Shown: in pieces, positions 12,748-23,689 of the stretch | How positions within the stretch are numbered: position 1 is the stretch's first letter | Layout: the number at the start of each line of letters is the position of its first letter | Notes under the pieces: generated by a model | What the model was told of the DNA's origin: nothing | Seen by the model: the letters and a program-made list of their open reading frames with translations, nothing else | Databases searched by the model: none | Source: Acanthosepion pharaonis | Taxonomy: Eukaryota > Mollusca > Cephalopoda > Sepiida > Sepiidae | Assembly (NCBI GenBank): GCA_903632075.3 | Contig: CAHIKZ030004732.1 | Location: 2,425,001-2,489,000, forward strand | Direction: 5' to 3' | Length of the DNA: 64,000 nt | Position numbers and translations under genes: made by a program

Positions 12748-13041
12748 TGTTGTGAGAATAATGCCAGGTTAACAGTTAATACAAAGTTTTATTTACAATA
12801 GTATACAGTTGAACTCCATTCAGCTTTTATCCTTTCCTCGGTCTCCTCTATATCCAGTCTTTTCTCTTTTTCTTTTCTCTCTACTTTACTCTCTCTTATT
12901 AGTAGCATTCCTGTCTTCTATGGGGTGAAATGATAAAAAAAAAAAATAATAATGCACACCATGTTGGTTCTTGTTTGCTAATTTTCATTTTCTTCAAAAG
13001 TCTTCTAATCTCTCAATATGAAGAGTACAACATTATTACAT
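12748..13041 (-). repeat. Gypsy 3' LTR, split by a LINE fragment
   Basis: Read on the minus strand it starts TGTAATAATGTTGTACTC next to a purine tract and ends CTGGCATTATTCTCACAACA. Between these lies a plus-strand LINE end (about 12830-12945, with TATGGGGTGAAATGA then an A-rich tail). AACATGG and GTTAACCTGGC blocks are shared with the putative 5' LTR at 21309-21443. Confidence 0.6.
12830..12945 (+). mobile_element. LINE 3' end inserted in LTR
   Basis: A CTTTACTCTCTCTTATTAG..CTTCTATGGGGTGAAATG terminus with a following A-rich tail matches the 3' end of the Jockey-like family. It interrupts the LTR, so it is the younger insertion. Confidence 0.55.
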
Positions 13042-13063
13042 CTCCCCTCTTTTTTTTTAATTA
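13042..13063 (-). other. Polypurine tract
   Basis: The minus strand reads AAAAAAAAAGAGGGGAGA immediately before the LTR start TGTAATAATG, the position and composition of the plus-strand priming site of an LTR retrotransposon. Confidence 0.65.
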
Positions 13064-13079
13064 GAAAGTCTCCTTAGAC

Positions 13080-13500
13080 ATGATGATTTTCTTCTGCCAT
13101 GAAGGTGCAGACTTTTGGTTGAAGTGGTCTACGTCTGGAGTCAATGTAGGTGTGTTGATTGGAGTATGTGTTGGACAAGAATGATCAGGAGTAAGATCAT
13201 CAGTGTCAGGAGCGAGATGTTCTACTCTTACTTATGAGGAGTTTCTGTGACTCTTGAGTATGTTTAGCTTCACTAGTTCTTGGAGTTTCTCAAAAACAAG
13301 TTCCCATCTGTTAAATGTAATTCTGAAGGAGTAAGATGATCAGAGTCTGGTGCATTGTGGTGGTCAGTACTGTAAAGTATATTCCCATCAAAACTTTTAT
13401 ATGAGCTGCATTTATCATCTTGGTGTGAGTTTGAGGTTGTTGTACAATAACAATGTAGAGAGACCACAGTTGTTTTCCTTTGGTTTGAGCTCATGGGAGT
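13080..13500 (-). pseudogene. Gypsy pol 3'-end remnant with RT-like duplicate
   Basis: The minus frame contains LTPDHSCPTHTPINTPTLTP (about 13130-13200), a proline/threonine-rich tail as seen at the end of Gypsy pol. Within it, 13238-13325 closely matches 18480-18566 (both ACTAGTTCTTGGAGT..TCTCAA..CAT CTGTTAAATGTAATTCTG-type). That block encodes the E-LQELV-L segment that precedes the RT core. The pol end therefore carries a second copy of an RT-upstream segment, from recombination or a second element. Confidence 0.4.
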
Positions 13501-15400
13501 TCATTCCCTTTTAGAGAGGAGAACTCTTCTGTCCCTTTTTTCTTTTTGCTTCCATTTTTTCTTTTAGGATTAGTGTTTACCTTCTTGACCACCAGGGTAT
13601 TCACACATGTGGAAACTGCTCAACATGTACACAGCCTAACATGGAGAAAAAAAGTAATTTTGAGTTACCTAGCTATAGATGGTCAAATATTATTTCTTTG
13701 TTCTCATTCTTTAAACTTTTTTGTCCCTTGGACAGTATGAACAATCATTTGTTTTGGGACATATGTAAATCCTTTTAATATGTGTATGTAAGTTGCTTGC
13801 CTTATTAAAAGTTTTGTTTGTTACGGTCGCATATCTTGTCTTTCTATATTCGCATTTAGTGTTAGTGTATCAATGGCTGATAAATTATACTATTAACAGC
13901 ATTGCCTTGTTTTTCCATAATTTTATGTTTGCTTCTCAAAGGTGGGTTTCAGTTTATTGGTTCTGTGCTGGTTCTTGCACAATACAATATCTTCTGGTTT
14001 TATCTCTTGAGCTTTAGATTTTCTTTTTCAATAAGTATCAATATTGCATTTTATTGTGTGAAGAGCATTTCTGTCATATACATTTCTAAATTAATTGGAT
14101 ACTTCTGTAAAACTTGGCAACTTTCCTCAGAGTTCATCAGTAGTTTAGTGGAAGACAATCTTGTTACTGTATGAGGAGCAGAAAAAAAATTTCCTTATTT
14201 CAGTCTTCCAAACTCCTTCTTTTCACTTTTGCAACTTTGATTGCTTTAAGCATTGTCCTATTGAAATTCGCAATGACTCCTTTGGCTTAAGGCTAATATG
14301 GCATACCTTTAACTTGGAAAATACCATTAAGGTAGGTACCTCCATGAGATCACTAAAAAAAGAGCATAGCATGAGGAAAAACACGCCAAACTTGGCAAAA
14401 ACAAAATTTTATCATCTAAATGTTTATGTTATTATTAAAAGGAAAGATCAAAGTTTATTTTAATTATTTTAAAAAATTTTTCCTTCTTTTTAGAACATTC
14501 TGAATTTTGATTTAAAAATCCTTGTTTTTCTTTGTACCACCAGAACTAGTAAAATAACAGCAAAAATGAATTCCAATGAAAAATGAATTTTTAATACATT
14601 TATTTATTTATTTCTTTCATTATAATTTAAGTTGTTAAAATATTATAAAATTAGTTAAAAGCCACATCCACTTTCGTAAGTGTCCTTATGTGATAGATCT
14701 TTTTTAGTGTGTTGTAAATTGTAATGTTTTCACTCATCAGAAGACCTGCAGTAATTAAGAAATATAATTTTGTGTTTATAATCAGGCTGTAATTATAAAG
14801 TAGAAGACCAACCCGAATACAATTAAGTTGCATTATTTGAGTTAAGCATTGTTCTCCACTGTTAAGGCCTTTACTTTTGTGAAACACATGTGGAGAACTT
14901 AATTTGATTTTTCAATTTCAACTGAGACGGGTACCTATAAGTATCAGTATCATCTTATGAAATTTATATGATCTTATTTTTATATTAATTTCAGTTATGG
15001 CATTTTTTCAATAAATGAAATATCAAAATTAATAATAAAATGAATGGAAATACAAATAACACAGTAAAATGTAGTAAATGTATATAAAATTATAGTATTT
15101 CATGTACACTTCTGATAAAATTTCATAAGAAAAGTACCTATAAATTAATTAGATACCTTTCTTATAAAATTTAATCTCACTCTTAGCAGTCTTATTTTAA
15201 TTTCTCTATAATATATAAAGCATCATAAATGTAAAAGTGAAAGCTAAGTACAAAAAACCCAAAAAAATTAAAGCACTGAAAGTTTTCCTTAAAAATAACG
15301 AGGTAAGTAATTTGTTCAGTTAAATCTAAATAATTTCACTTTTCTTCTTCTGTAGAACAAATTATCCACATGTATTCCGTCAATATGTCATTCATCACCT
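13500..15400. other. Unassigned stretch inside the Gypsy span
   Basis: Hydrophobic open frames occur at 13546-14174 (plus) but match nothing I recognise and are composition-driven. No repeat structure was identified. It may be an insertion, because the integrase C-terminus should lie nearer 16-17 kb. Confidence 0.4.
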
Positions 15401-16410
15401 GTCAAGTGACGTGAAAGGTTATGACCTGCTTTGTTTTATTTTCAAATTACATCTTTTCGGCACATAAGCTAAGTTAAGCTTGGTTCAAAATATTTTAAAT
15501 AAACATTATAATTTCTGATTTTCTTAAAATAAGTTTTGAAAAAATTATAATTGATTTTTAAAATAATTTCACTTTCTGTCAATGTCTTTGACAGAATGTA
15601 GTTAGACTTTTCCCCAGGGTACATTATTTGTGCTCTGTTTGAAAGAGGTTTCACATATTCTGCTTTGAAAAAATTAATCTTAATTTCTTAATCTTTTCAT
15701 AGAATGTTGCTATTCAGGATTGATTACTCTTACAAATAGGTAAGTTTCTTTCAGAACACATCTGGTATTTGCAACATACATCTGCCATGTCATAAATATT
15801 ACCCCTCCTCCTTGAAAGTCTGGTGTCTAAATCAAAACACAACTTTATCATGCACTCATCCAGATCAGCTTCAACTTTTGTGGAGTTTCTTTTGTACATC
15901 ATTCAAATTTCACTAAATAAGCTAGTTTAAACAGGCTATTAGTTGCCATTAAATTACTAACACCAGAAGGCCTGGCAGATATTACTGGATCAGATTTAGC
16001 TTGTTCTATCAAGGCTGTGGATTTATGTGTAGTTTCTACTTGGTGAAGTTTCTTGTTTGAGATCTGCAACTGACAAAACAGACAGAGCTACCAATCAATA
16101 GTTGTCTGAGAGTTTCTTTTTATTGGAGCTGTGATGTTTAAGCTGGTAGATGGTATAGATGCTGGTTGACATTTTACTTGTAATCTATCGAGTTTGCTGT
16201 AAACATAGAATAACAGGATTTGTGCCATTTAATTTTGTGAGTGTAAAAATCATCTAAAGAGAGACTATTTAGCCTGTCCAGCACATCTAAATACTTGTAG
16301 TCACCCTTCCTTTTTGTGCAACATCTTTGGTTATAGTTTTTCCATTAGTAGATGCTTGGCAAAGATTACCTGAACTGCTTTGACAAAATAAACACTCATT
16401 CTTGTTTTTA
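15400..16410 (-). pseudogene. Unassigned protein remnant with repeated Cys/His modules
   Basis: The minus strand encodes, with frameshifts, NECLFCQSSSGNLCQ (about 16350-16400), then DFYTHKIKWHKSCYSMFTAN (about 16190-16260), then WxLCLFCQLQISNKKLHQVE (about 16030-16090). A further frame (15714-15902) runs MMYKRNSTKVEADLDEC and ends near VCCKYQMCSER. CLFCQ twice and WHKSCY once suggest a tandem zinc-binding module, CxxC followed by HxxxC. A last frame (15469-15654) may be its continuation. I do not know the family name; similar uncharacterised ORFs are common in invertebrate genomes and are often repeat-associated. Stops show it is broken. Function is not inferred. Confidence 0.45.
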
Positions 16411-16772
16411 GGATCAGTGTAGTACCTCTTGGTGAACTTTGCATGGAATCTCCACTCATTGTATCTTGCAAAAGAGAAGACACAAATATTAGGTGTTATA
16501 CATTGTAATAATGTATAGTGTATACAATTAAAAATATAAGCAGGAACCCTCTAAAAGAGCTGAAAGCAGTAACAATTTTAAATAATAAATAGCAAATACA
16601 GATCAAGAGGAATCATTATATATATGTACAACAACTGTACAGGTTAGATGTTGCACCCCAACCTCAGTATTTCTTACTGATTTTTTTTCTTTGAAAGATT
16701 TTCCTATTACTATCAATTAAGCACCAAATTGTAGAACTAAGATCAACAGAAACATTCCTGAGCTGAACATTT

Positions 16773-16935
16773 ACTTAAGAATTTCAGGTTAGAGTTAGGG
16801 TTAGGAGTAGGGTTGAAAAAATATAATTGATTTAAAAATTTAATTAAAAAAATATTTTTAAATTAAAAAAAAATTAATTAAATTTTTAAACCAATTATTC
16901 TTTTTCAACCCTAATTCTAACCCCAAATTCTTACA
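16773..16935. mobile_element. Palindromic MITE-like foldback
   Basis: The left arm (AAGAATTTCAGGTTAGAGTT..AGGGTTGAAAAA..AATTGATTTAAAAATTTAATT) is the imperfect reverse complement of the right arm. The arms are about 70 bp with an A/T-rich centre at about 16850-16868. They contain TTAGGG-like words. No target duplication could be assigned. Confidence 0.6.
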
Positions 16936-17129
16936 AAAATATAAATAAAACAATTTATTTTTACATTTGAGAATGTTTCCATTAGATTTGTGGTTGGAAT
17001 CTGTATAAGTACCACAAAAAAAATCGATTAAATTTAAAAATGAAAAATGCACCCTTGTTTGTAACCGATTCTATAGCTATTAACATTCCATGCAGGTAAC
17101 ACACTTTTTTTTAGGCTTTTTGCTAGTTG

Positions 17130-17335
17130 GCTGGTCTACTATTAGGTATCTTTGAAATTCACTGGATAAAAATGGTTATCCATTGTCACTTCTCAGGTAT
17201 TAGGGATATCCATGTCTTGAATGCTAATTCTAGGGCATTTATCAAACATTTTGCATTTGTGCTTTGCATATAAGCTACCTCTGAACATCTGGAATAATAG
17301 TCAATGATAACAAGGAGATAATTTTGTCCAGAGAC
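17130..17335 (-). pseudogene. Gypsy integrase catalytic-core fragment
   Basis: The minus frame reads SGQNYLLVIIDYYSRCSEVA then AKCLINALELAFKTW. This is the first-aspartate segment of the retroviral-type integrase core (LLVIIDYYSR) and the following helix. A stop follows after IPEK, and the second aspartate region appears as DNG-equivalent frameshifted sequence near 17180. An RNase H-like segment (DDSFLGLGTILEQ) lies upstream at about 17745-17790. Both confirm the RT-RNase H-integrase order of Gypsy/Ty3. Confidence 0.65.
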
Positions 17336-18196
17336 AATCACTATGTCCACTGTAACATATCTCTATGCTTTATCTGGTAATGAGATATTTCTTAATTCTT
17401 CTGGTGGGACATTTTTCCTATCTGACATTAGTGGCATCTTTTCATTTCTTTTCCAGCTATTTTGTCCATCTCAGTTGACCATAGTTTGGATCTTAGTTTT
17501 TTTTGTTTGCACAATGCTTTCATGTCCTTTATATGTTAATTTGTTTTTGAGGAAGATCATAAAACTTTTACTAGTGCATTATGGTCTCTCAAGATTTTGA
17601 AGTCACTGCCTAGAAATTTTAGTTAGGACATTTTATATGCTCAAAATACTCCCAGAGTTTCTTGTTCAAACTGAGCATAACAAGATTCCATGGGCACATA
17701 TTTTCTGCTTACATTAACTTCCAAATTTTGTCTGGCTGCTATTGTTCCAAAATTGTACCTAATCCTAAGAATGAATCATCAGTTGTGATCCTAGTAGGCA
17801 AGGTGAGGTTGTAGTATGCCATCACTGGGGCTTTGATCAGTTTGGCCCAAAGTTCTTTGTTTTTCTTTTTTCTATTTCCACTTATTGTCTTGTCTTTTAA
17901 GGTTCCAAAGAGGGGAAATTATTGAGGTACAAACTCTGCACAAAATTGGGCTAGACATTGGAAACTGTGCAATTTTTGAGGCATCTTTTGGTGAAAAGGC
18001 ACTACCACTGCGATTACCTTTTTATCACAAATTTTCAGACCATCTTCTGACAGGATATGTCTCATGTATTTTATGTAAGCCATTTTGATTTGATATTTCT
18101 CCTTTTTGACTGTCAGTTCTCATTCAGCAAAGCATTGAATTATTTTGGTCAGCCTTGATTCATGCTCTTCTTTTGTGCTGCCAACTATTATGATGT

Positions 18197-18566
18197 TCAC
18201 AAGAGTGTTTTGTATCTGAAGAATCCTCCTAGTATGCCAAATGTGATAATTTCTTTAGAATTAGAGTGTAACTCTATTTGATGGTAGGCCATGTTGAAGT
18301 TGATCTTTGAGAAATACTTTTCTCCTGCCATTTCTTGGATTGTTTCATCAATTGTTGATACTAGATGGTGCTCACAGATAATAGCTTCAGTAGCTCTTTT
18401 CATGCCAATTCATATCCTGACATTATGCTCTTTTTCCTCATTAGATTTTTTTTGTTTTTTTACTCTTACTTGTTAGCAGATTCTGTGACTCTTTCAATTA
18501 TGTCTAGGTTCACTAGTTCTTGGAGTGTCTCAAGAACAAGGTGCCATCTGTTAAATGTAATTCTGC
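18197..18566 (-). pseudogene. Gypsy reverse transcriptase N-terminal part
   Basis: The product contains MKRATEAIICEHHLVSTIDE, then GEKYFSKINFNMAYHQIELH and TFGILGGFFRYKTLL. These match the fingers/palm segment of Ty3/Gypsy RT. In the family the block before MAYHQ is normally LDL, with a catalytic aspartate; here it reads INF, so motif A has lost that residue. The upstream segment (18480-18566) reads LETLQELVNLDIIERVTES, also typical. A YxDD box is not visible downstream. The copy is non-functional. Confidence 0.75.
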
Positions 18567-18849
18567 AAACTGGCTGAACAACTGAGATGACTATTGAATT
18601 TATCTTACATTTCACCAGATAGTCTTTGAGTTTATCCAGTCCTGTAAATACTTTCAGTAATTTTCTGCATAATTCTGTCCATACATATTTTTTTCAGAAC
18701 AATGTAAAATATCAACATTAATTCCAACATTTAAAACTCCAACTCCACTAAGAAAGGATGTTTGTTGTATACAAAAAAAATCAAGCAGTGACAGAGTGTT
18801 TAGTGCTAGTTATCTGCACATCTAGTGTACATTTTCCTAAAAGTCAAGG

Positions 18850-18925
18850 AGGATACTTGATAGTATAGTGGTAGAACTTTGTAGTACTAGTAGTTCAATT
18901 TCAGGTCTGGCCTTTTTTAATTGTT
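18850..18925 (+). mobile_element. tRNA-like SINE head
   Basis: TAGTATAGTGGTAGAAC resembles a tRNA A box, and about 30 bp downstream AGTTCAATTTCAGGT resembles a B box/T arm. It sits between the Gypsy RT and knuckle segments and is probably an inserted SINE. No cloverleaf was verified. Confidence 0.4.
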
Positions 18926-19199
18926 TAAAATCTTTAACTGAAATTGTATTGTGATAGGCTTCTTAGTCTATGAGATACACTTGTGTTATTGAGGCATGGT
19001 TATATCACATTATCTGCTCTAAAAGTAGTTAAATAAGTAAGTGTTAGTTTTTGAATCAATGTTTTTCCATTCCTCTACACTGTGTTGGGCTCATTCTCTA
19101 TGACTTGTAAAATCCACAGTGACTTCAACTGCGTCCTTGAACTCTGCTGTGACTGTTGTTGTTTACAGTTTCCATTTGTTTTTGTTTTTCTTTATGAAA

Positions 19200-19304
19200 G
19201 TAAAACTTGTTAAAGTGACCTTTCTTACCACAATGGCCACATCTATGATGTTTACTTCAGATACATTCACAACCAAAATGTCCTGGAATTCTACATTTGT
19301 AACA
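19200..19304 (-). pseudogene. Gypsy Gag nucleocapsid zinc knuckles
   Basis: Minus-strand translation gives CYKCRIPGHFGCEC (19263-19304), an exact C-x2-C-x4-H-x4-C knuckle. It is followed by CGHCGKKGHFNKFYF, where the final cysteine is replaced. Two tandem knuckles are typical of Gypsy Gag, which bind RNA during particle assembly. Position upstream of RT on the same strand supports a common element. Confidence 0.75.
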
Positions 19305-19449
19305 AGTGGATGACATTCTTGAGTTTAGTTTGGATTGTTGGTTTGTGCTTAATCCAAGTTTCAAAATGATAAATTCCTTATAATTGTATGAGCCAATTAT
19401 TTCAGTGAGATGTCAAAATATTTTCTTCCCAATATAATTTTGCTTTTAG

Positions 19450-20310
19450 AGCAGTCTTATATATATTAATCATTTAATCAAGCAAGGTGAGAGTGCCACT
19501 ATTACACAGGGAATTACAGAGAGTGAAAGAAAAGACAGGTTATAGGGGAGATTGAGGAAAGGATAAAAGATGAATGAAATTCAAGAAGATAGAAGATGGC
19601 GACTAACATTGCATTTAAATTTTTGAAGATTGCAGTTATAATGGAATCAAGGAAACAGAAGGGAGTTCACAGTGCAAGAAAAAACTGTTTGAGTTGATGT
19701 GGCAGTTGCATATAGGTATTTCAACAATAAAAGGGTGGAATCTAGATACCAATCTAGAAATGATTGAATTAAATGAAACAATTATCCTATAATGCCATAT
19801 CCTTGGAACTTACGTAAAAGACCAGCATGCCAAACCCTGTCAAATGTTTTCAAAATATTTAGAGCCACAACTCAAGCTTCACCATTATTATTAAGAGCTT
19901 ATATAAAAATACAAAAACTTCTGTTTACCAAACACAATAATACTTGTTTGATTTAATCCAATTGTTCCTATCAAATCATGAAATGAAAGTCGTTTTGAAT
20001 GGGCTTGCTTCCAGATCCTTTCAGACAAATGCGGGTCTCCCTGAAGGCTCTATTGTGGGTTCTATGCTGTTTCTGATCTTCACCAATGATTTTGCTGATG
20101 TCATCAGTTCCCAAGTAGGCATTTATGCAGATAACACTACCATTTACTCATGTTTCAATAGAAAATCAGTCAGAGCTGACAAAATTAGCCTGGCTGCTGC
20201 TCTTGAAAAGGACTTCCAATCAGTGGTTAACTGGGACAGTAAATGGCTTTTAATGCCTACAAAACTAAACTGTTCTCATTTAACCACCACAGAGAAATAT
20301 GCCATTCTAC
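19450..20310. mobile_element. Jockey-like LINE with internal inversion
   Basis: The minus-strand part (19450-19930) has the 3' end (GCAAGGTGAGAGTGCCACTA) and, after an internal deletion, KTFDRVWHAGLLRKFQGYGI at about 19790-19860. The plus-strand part (19944-20310) carries the segment that should follow: SNHEMKVVLNGLASRSFQTN, LPEGSIVGSMLFLIFTNDF and YADNTTIYSC. The second aspartate of YADD is an asparagine. Opposite orientation of adjacent RT segments indicates 5' inversion, as in twin priming, plus deletion. It lies within the Gypsy remnant. Confidence 0.7.
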
Positions 20311-20639
20311 TCCACAGTGGTAGAGGTGAAAAGGTATATCACGATATTCTCCTCCCCCTTAAAATACTCAACATTGCTATGAATCAAAACTGTTGGGCAG
20401 AAAACGTACATGTCCAGATCTTCTGGAAACTACAGCTTTCTCAACAGTGTTTGTGAGGTATTACCTGGTTTGATATAAATGATTTTGTGAGGTTTTTCTG
20501 GCAGAGTTGGATAATCTCTGATGGCATCTACAAGTATCTCTCAGGATTCTCTCACTTCATCTACATTTAATTCTGGGCGTTCTTTATTAATAGTAGTCTC
20601 AACCTGAGGCTAAATATCTAGTAGATACTATGTAGTCCC

Positions 20640-21000
20640 TTTACCATTTTGGTATCAAACATGTGATTTACTTGAATTAAGTTCCACTTCTTTGACCAAA
20701 GGATCCGTCTTGTGCATTCGATTATAACACTTCAGAACAGGTCCAGGATTGCATACGCATGAGGACTGTGAATCTCCGTCTGTGGAATGACGGAAGTAAT
20801 TGAAAAGCCTTTCATGTGATGTCACAGTAGCTGTACATAGTAATAAACAAATTGAAAGGACATAAGACAAAACTAGTAAAGGATGAAAGAAAAAAGTTGT
20901 CACCATACTGATGCTGAGATTCTTGTTCGTCAACTGTATCTAATTGTTGGGATGGTGACAAACTACCGAGTGTAATGGTTCTGGACATTTTTAAAGAACT
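20640..21000 (-). pseudogene. Possible Gypsy gag N-terminus / unassigned ORF
   Basis: Two minus frames are open here. One starts MSRTITLGSLSPSQQLDTVD and is acidic and glutamine-rich, as Gag starts often are, and stops after about 60 codons. The other (20655-20933) has a very hydrophobic N-terminal segment (LLVLSYVLSICLLLCTATV) that looks like a signal peptide, followed by a Cys-containing tail. The position just inside the primer site favours gag decay, with the signal-peptide look accidental. Confidence 0.3.
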
Positions 21001-21292
21001 GAATGTATTGGAAAAAAAAAACTATAAAAGGAAAGTCAATATTTGTGTGACCGTCGTTTTAATATTATATTTCCAGATTTTGGGACACTACTTATTTTAT
21101 TCTCGTGATATACCTGTTTAATGTATTAAGCCTTTGAAGAATAGTAACTTACTTGACTGGTGGCGTTATTTTTTTTTATCTTCGACGTTCAATTGGCAGA
21201 GTGCCGGTATGCGAATTTTTTCCCGGTAATTTTGTAGCTCGGGAAAATAAAAATTTCCAAAATTTTGTTGTTTGTTAGGAGCCTTATTGCAT

Positions 21293-21306
21293 GATCCTCG
21301 CCGCCA
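21293..21306 (-). other. Putative primer-binding site
   Basis: Two bases inside the LTR end (..TTCATTACA) the minus strand reads TGGCGGCGAGGATC. A start with TGG complements a tRNA CCA end, as expected for a retrotransposon primer site. The particular tRNA was not identified. Confidence 0.6.
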
Positions 21307-21308
21307 TC

Positions 21309-21443
21309 TGTAATGAACAACGCCAGGTTAACAAATTTTATTTACATTAAGTCCGCCATGTTGCTGCTTTTTATTTTATTACTTCTCGTTTTCTTCGAAA
21401 GTCTAGAAGAAAACGAGACGATCTTATTTAAGATCTCTCGACA
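21309..21443 (-). repeat. Putative Gypsy 5' LTR
   Basis: On the minus strand it runs from TGTCGAGAGATC to TTGTTCATTACA. It shares AGACTTTCGAAGAAAA-, AACATGG- and GTTAACCTGGC-like blocks with the 3' LTR. The start lies in a 14-bp-arm palindrome (21428-21461), so the boundary is ambiguous. Confidence 0.5.
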
Positions 21444-21884
21444 TAGAGAGATCTTAAATAAATTCTATTTAAAACTTCGTAAATGTTTCTGATAATATGA
21501 TTTTACCATCGGGAAATTTAATGATACTGGACTTGAAAAAGAGAAAAGCAGGAATTATTGGCTCGGAACCTTGATAGTTATAAAATTCATTATTATCTCC
21601 AAGTAACGAAAATCAAAGGAAGCCTTGAAATTTAAAATTTGAGTTGGGCAGCACAAATTAATAGCTTTGGAAAAACAATATGGAAAAGAGCAAATACCAA
21701 ATGAAAGAAAAACATCCATAGACATTGGACGAACAACCATACACATTGACATTAAAAATAAATATTTTGAAGAGCTTGAAAGACTTGTGGCAAAGAGGTT
21801 TCAAGAGAACTGAAGAGTTATTTACAAAGTTGCTGATGATGAGAAATCACAATGATTTGCAATATATCTTCAAGTCGAAACAGC

Positions 21885-22440
21885 TTTGATGATAATAATG
21901 AGTGCAACGTTTATTTCTGTTAATTTTTTTACAATGATGTTCACCTTTGTACAAGGCCCAAGAGCCATTCGAAGTAGAGGATTACATATAAAGAGGTACT
22001 GTTTATGGGTATATGAGGTGAAGATAACAGAAGATAGGAGAAAGCATTCACTTGGGAGTCGATTCCACAGATCAGCACTCGAATGGAACCAAAGGAATAC
22101 GAAGGGAATGACACCGGTTCGCGACAGTGTGCGTGGCATGACGGGTCTTAGCCGTGAAAGTTAGAACTGAAGGTGGAAATAAGGAATCTAGTTTGTCTTA
22201 ACAATTTCCATGAAAATTTTCGATAGAGCAGCGAGAGGGTTGCGACATTTCATCTGTGACAATGGGAAATAATTCGTCGCCCATAAGTACGCGGAGACGC
22301 TTTTGGAATCTATTGAGAGTGGAAAGTGAAGACAGGGCAGCTCTTGCCCATATATAGCAGCAGTACTCCATTTTGGGCAAGTCTGGCACTTGTAAATGTT
22401 GAGGTATAATAGTACCACCTTTCACAGACGGAATGGAATG
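21885..22440 (-). mobile_element. LINE fragment, second Jockey-like subfamily
   Basis: The minus frame (about 22198-22425) reads LPKMEYCCYIWARAALSSLS, then DELFPIVTDEMSQPSRCSIE and NFHGNC; another frame has SADLWNRLP. These are the same landmarks as the main LINE family but with a distinct sequence (CSIENFHGNC). The 3' end near 21930 is TTCACC TTTGTACAAGGCC-like. A close relative is at 63265-63800. It is frame-broken and 5'-truncated. Confidence 0.65.
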
Positions 22441-23400
22441 GCTGAAAGGAAAAGGAAAGACACATGTTCTGTTCTCAGAAAAATGTTTATACTACGTCAT
22501 AAGTCATATACACAATTATGCTTACATATTTATACCTGTCTCACATAAAGAAAAATATAACGAATATCTGCACAGCAAGTAGATTGAAAGGAGAACGAAA
22601 AGATAGGGTCTTACATATAATATGGAGATTCGTCTATGCTTCTGGAGAAGCCATGTTTAGGACTCCAGATTCACGCGGAGCGGATTCGTCTAATATGTCT
22701 CAAGCGTGGACATATTCCGCAAACTGTAAACAGCGAGTCTTGAGTTTTCCCAAATTGAGCCGGAGATATATTCCCAAAGAGAAACGGCGCAATGTGCTTG
22801 CAAGCTGTTGTGGGATGATGATTTAATCTCAGTCCGGGTTGAGAGTCCCGTTCTAAACAAAGGACTGCTTCGTTTGACTCTTGTAAACCGAATGAAATTG
22901 ACTGCCACTTTCGTCACTGTATGGAGTGACATCAGTGACCCACGTGAATTTATTTCGATCAAAGGGAGATAGTATGAATGAATAATGAATGACTGTAGAA
23001 TATTTCATACTTTTTATTTAATAAAGGATGATTTTTAAAAAAAAAAAGTAATAAATTATTTATTTTATATTAAACAAAAAAATTAAAACTTTTATAAAAA
23101 ATATTAAATAAGTCTTTAATTATTTTCATAATAAAACACAAGTCATTCCATAATTTTTTAAAAAAAAAGGTGACAAAATGTTAAATAAAATAAAAGATGA
23201 AAATTTTGAAAGAATACACGTGCAATCATTTCAGTTTTATATTCATTTTCGGACTGATTCGTTTAAAAATTAAAAACATTTTCCGACGTAAGACAATTAA
23301 GCTCTCTTCCAAAAAATAACAATTTTCACTTTTTATCCATTAGAGCAATATTAAGCAAAAATTACCTTTTTTAAAAAAGAAAAAAATTGTCTATATTTAA
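22440..23400. other. Unassigned stretch
   Basis: 22440-22975 has higher GC than its surroundings but no recognisable coding motif. 22975-23400 is very AT-rich. Confidence 0.4.
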
Positions 23401-23660
23401 GATATGAGGTACTGTAACTATTTACATTGTTCGGACTGTTGTCCTCATCTTTATTGTCATATTCACAACGTTTCGGCTGTTGTACGCCCGGCCTTCTTCA
23501 GGTGATATATGTTGGAATTTCAAACCGATCTCTTTATTTCGTCCACCAGGGTAGATTGTTCTAACACCACGTGTCATGCCTTTTCTGGATATCCCAGTTT
23601 CATTTAAATCTATTTAGTAAGTCAACAAGTGTTTGTTCACCTGGCCACTGCAGAGAAGAA
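23400..23660 (-). mobile_element. SINE body copy with CTGAAGA..GAAAC stem-loop
   Basis: On the minus strand the body reads CCTGAAGAAGGCCGGGCG..CAGCCGAAACGTTGTGA, then AAAGATGAGGACAACAGTCC. It matches the arms at 11.1-11.5 kb and the copy at 58930. The CAGCAGAGGTGAAC-like head end lies near 23630-23650. Confidence 0.6.
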
Positions 23661-23689
23661 CAATAACTATCCAATGGGCCCTGTGGATA

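Larger units (their letters stand above)
12748..21443 (-). mobile_element. Degenerate Gypsy/Ty3 LTR retrotransposon
   Basis: On the minus strand the expected order is present: a 5' LTR end and primer site at 21309/21293-21306, CCHC knuckles at 19200-19304, reverse transcriptase at 18197-18566, integrase core at 17130-17335, a polypurine tract at 13042-13063, and a 3' LTR at 12748-13041. Later insertions bloat it: a LINE in the 3' LTR, a palindromic MITE at 16773, a tRNA-like SINE at 18850, a rearranged LINE at 19450-20310 and probably the Cys/His ORF at 15400-16410. All coding parts contain stops. The 5' LTR start is uncertain, and no matching target duplication was found. Confidence 0.65.

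Noticed and set aside
16785..16830. Interstitial telomeric repeat (TTAGGG)n
   Set aside because: Only three imperfect words, and they are part of the arms of a palindromic element.
20655..20933. Secreted host peptide with signal sequence
   Set aside because: It lies just inside a Gypsy primer site, overlaps a more gag-like frame, and has no splice or homology support.
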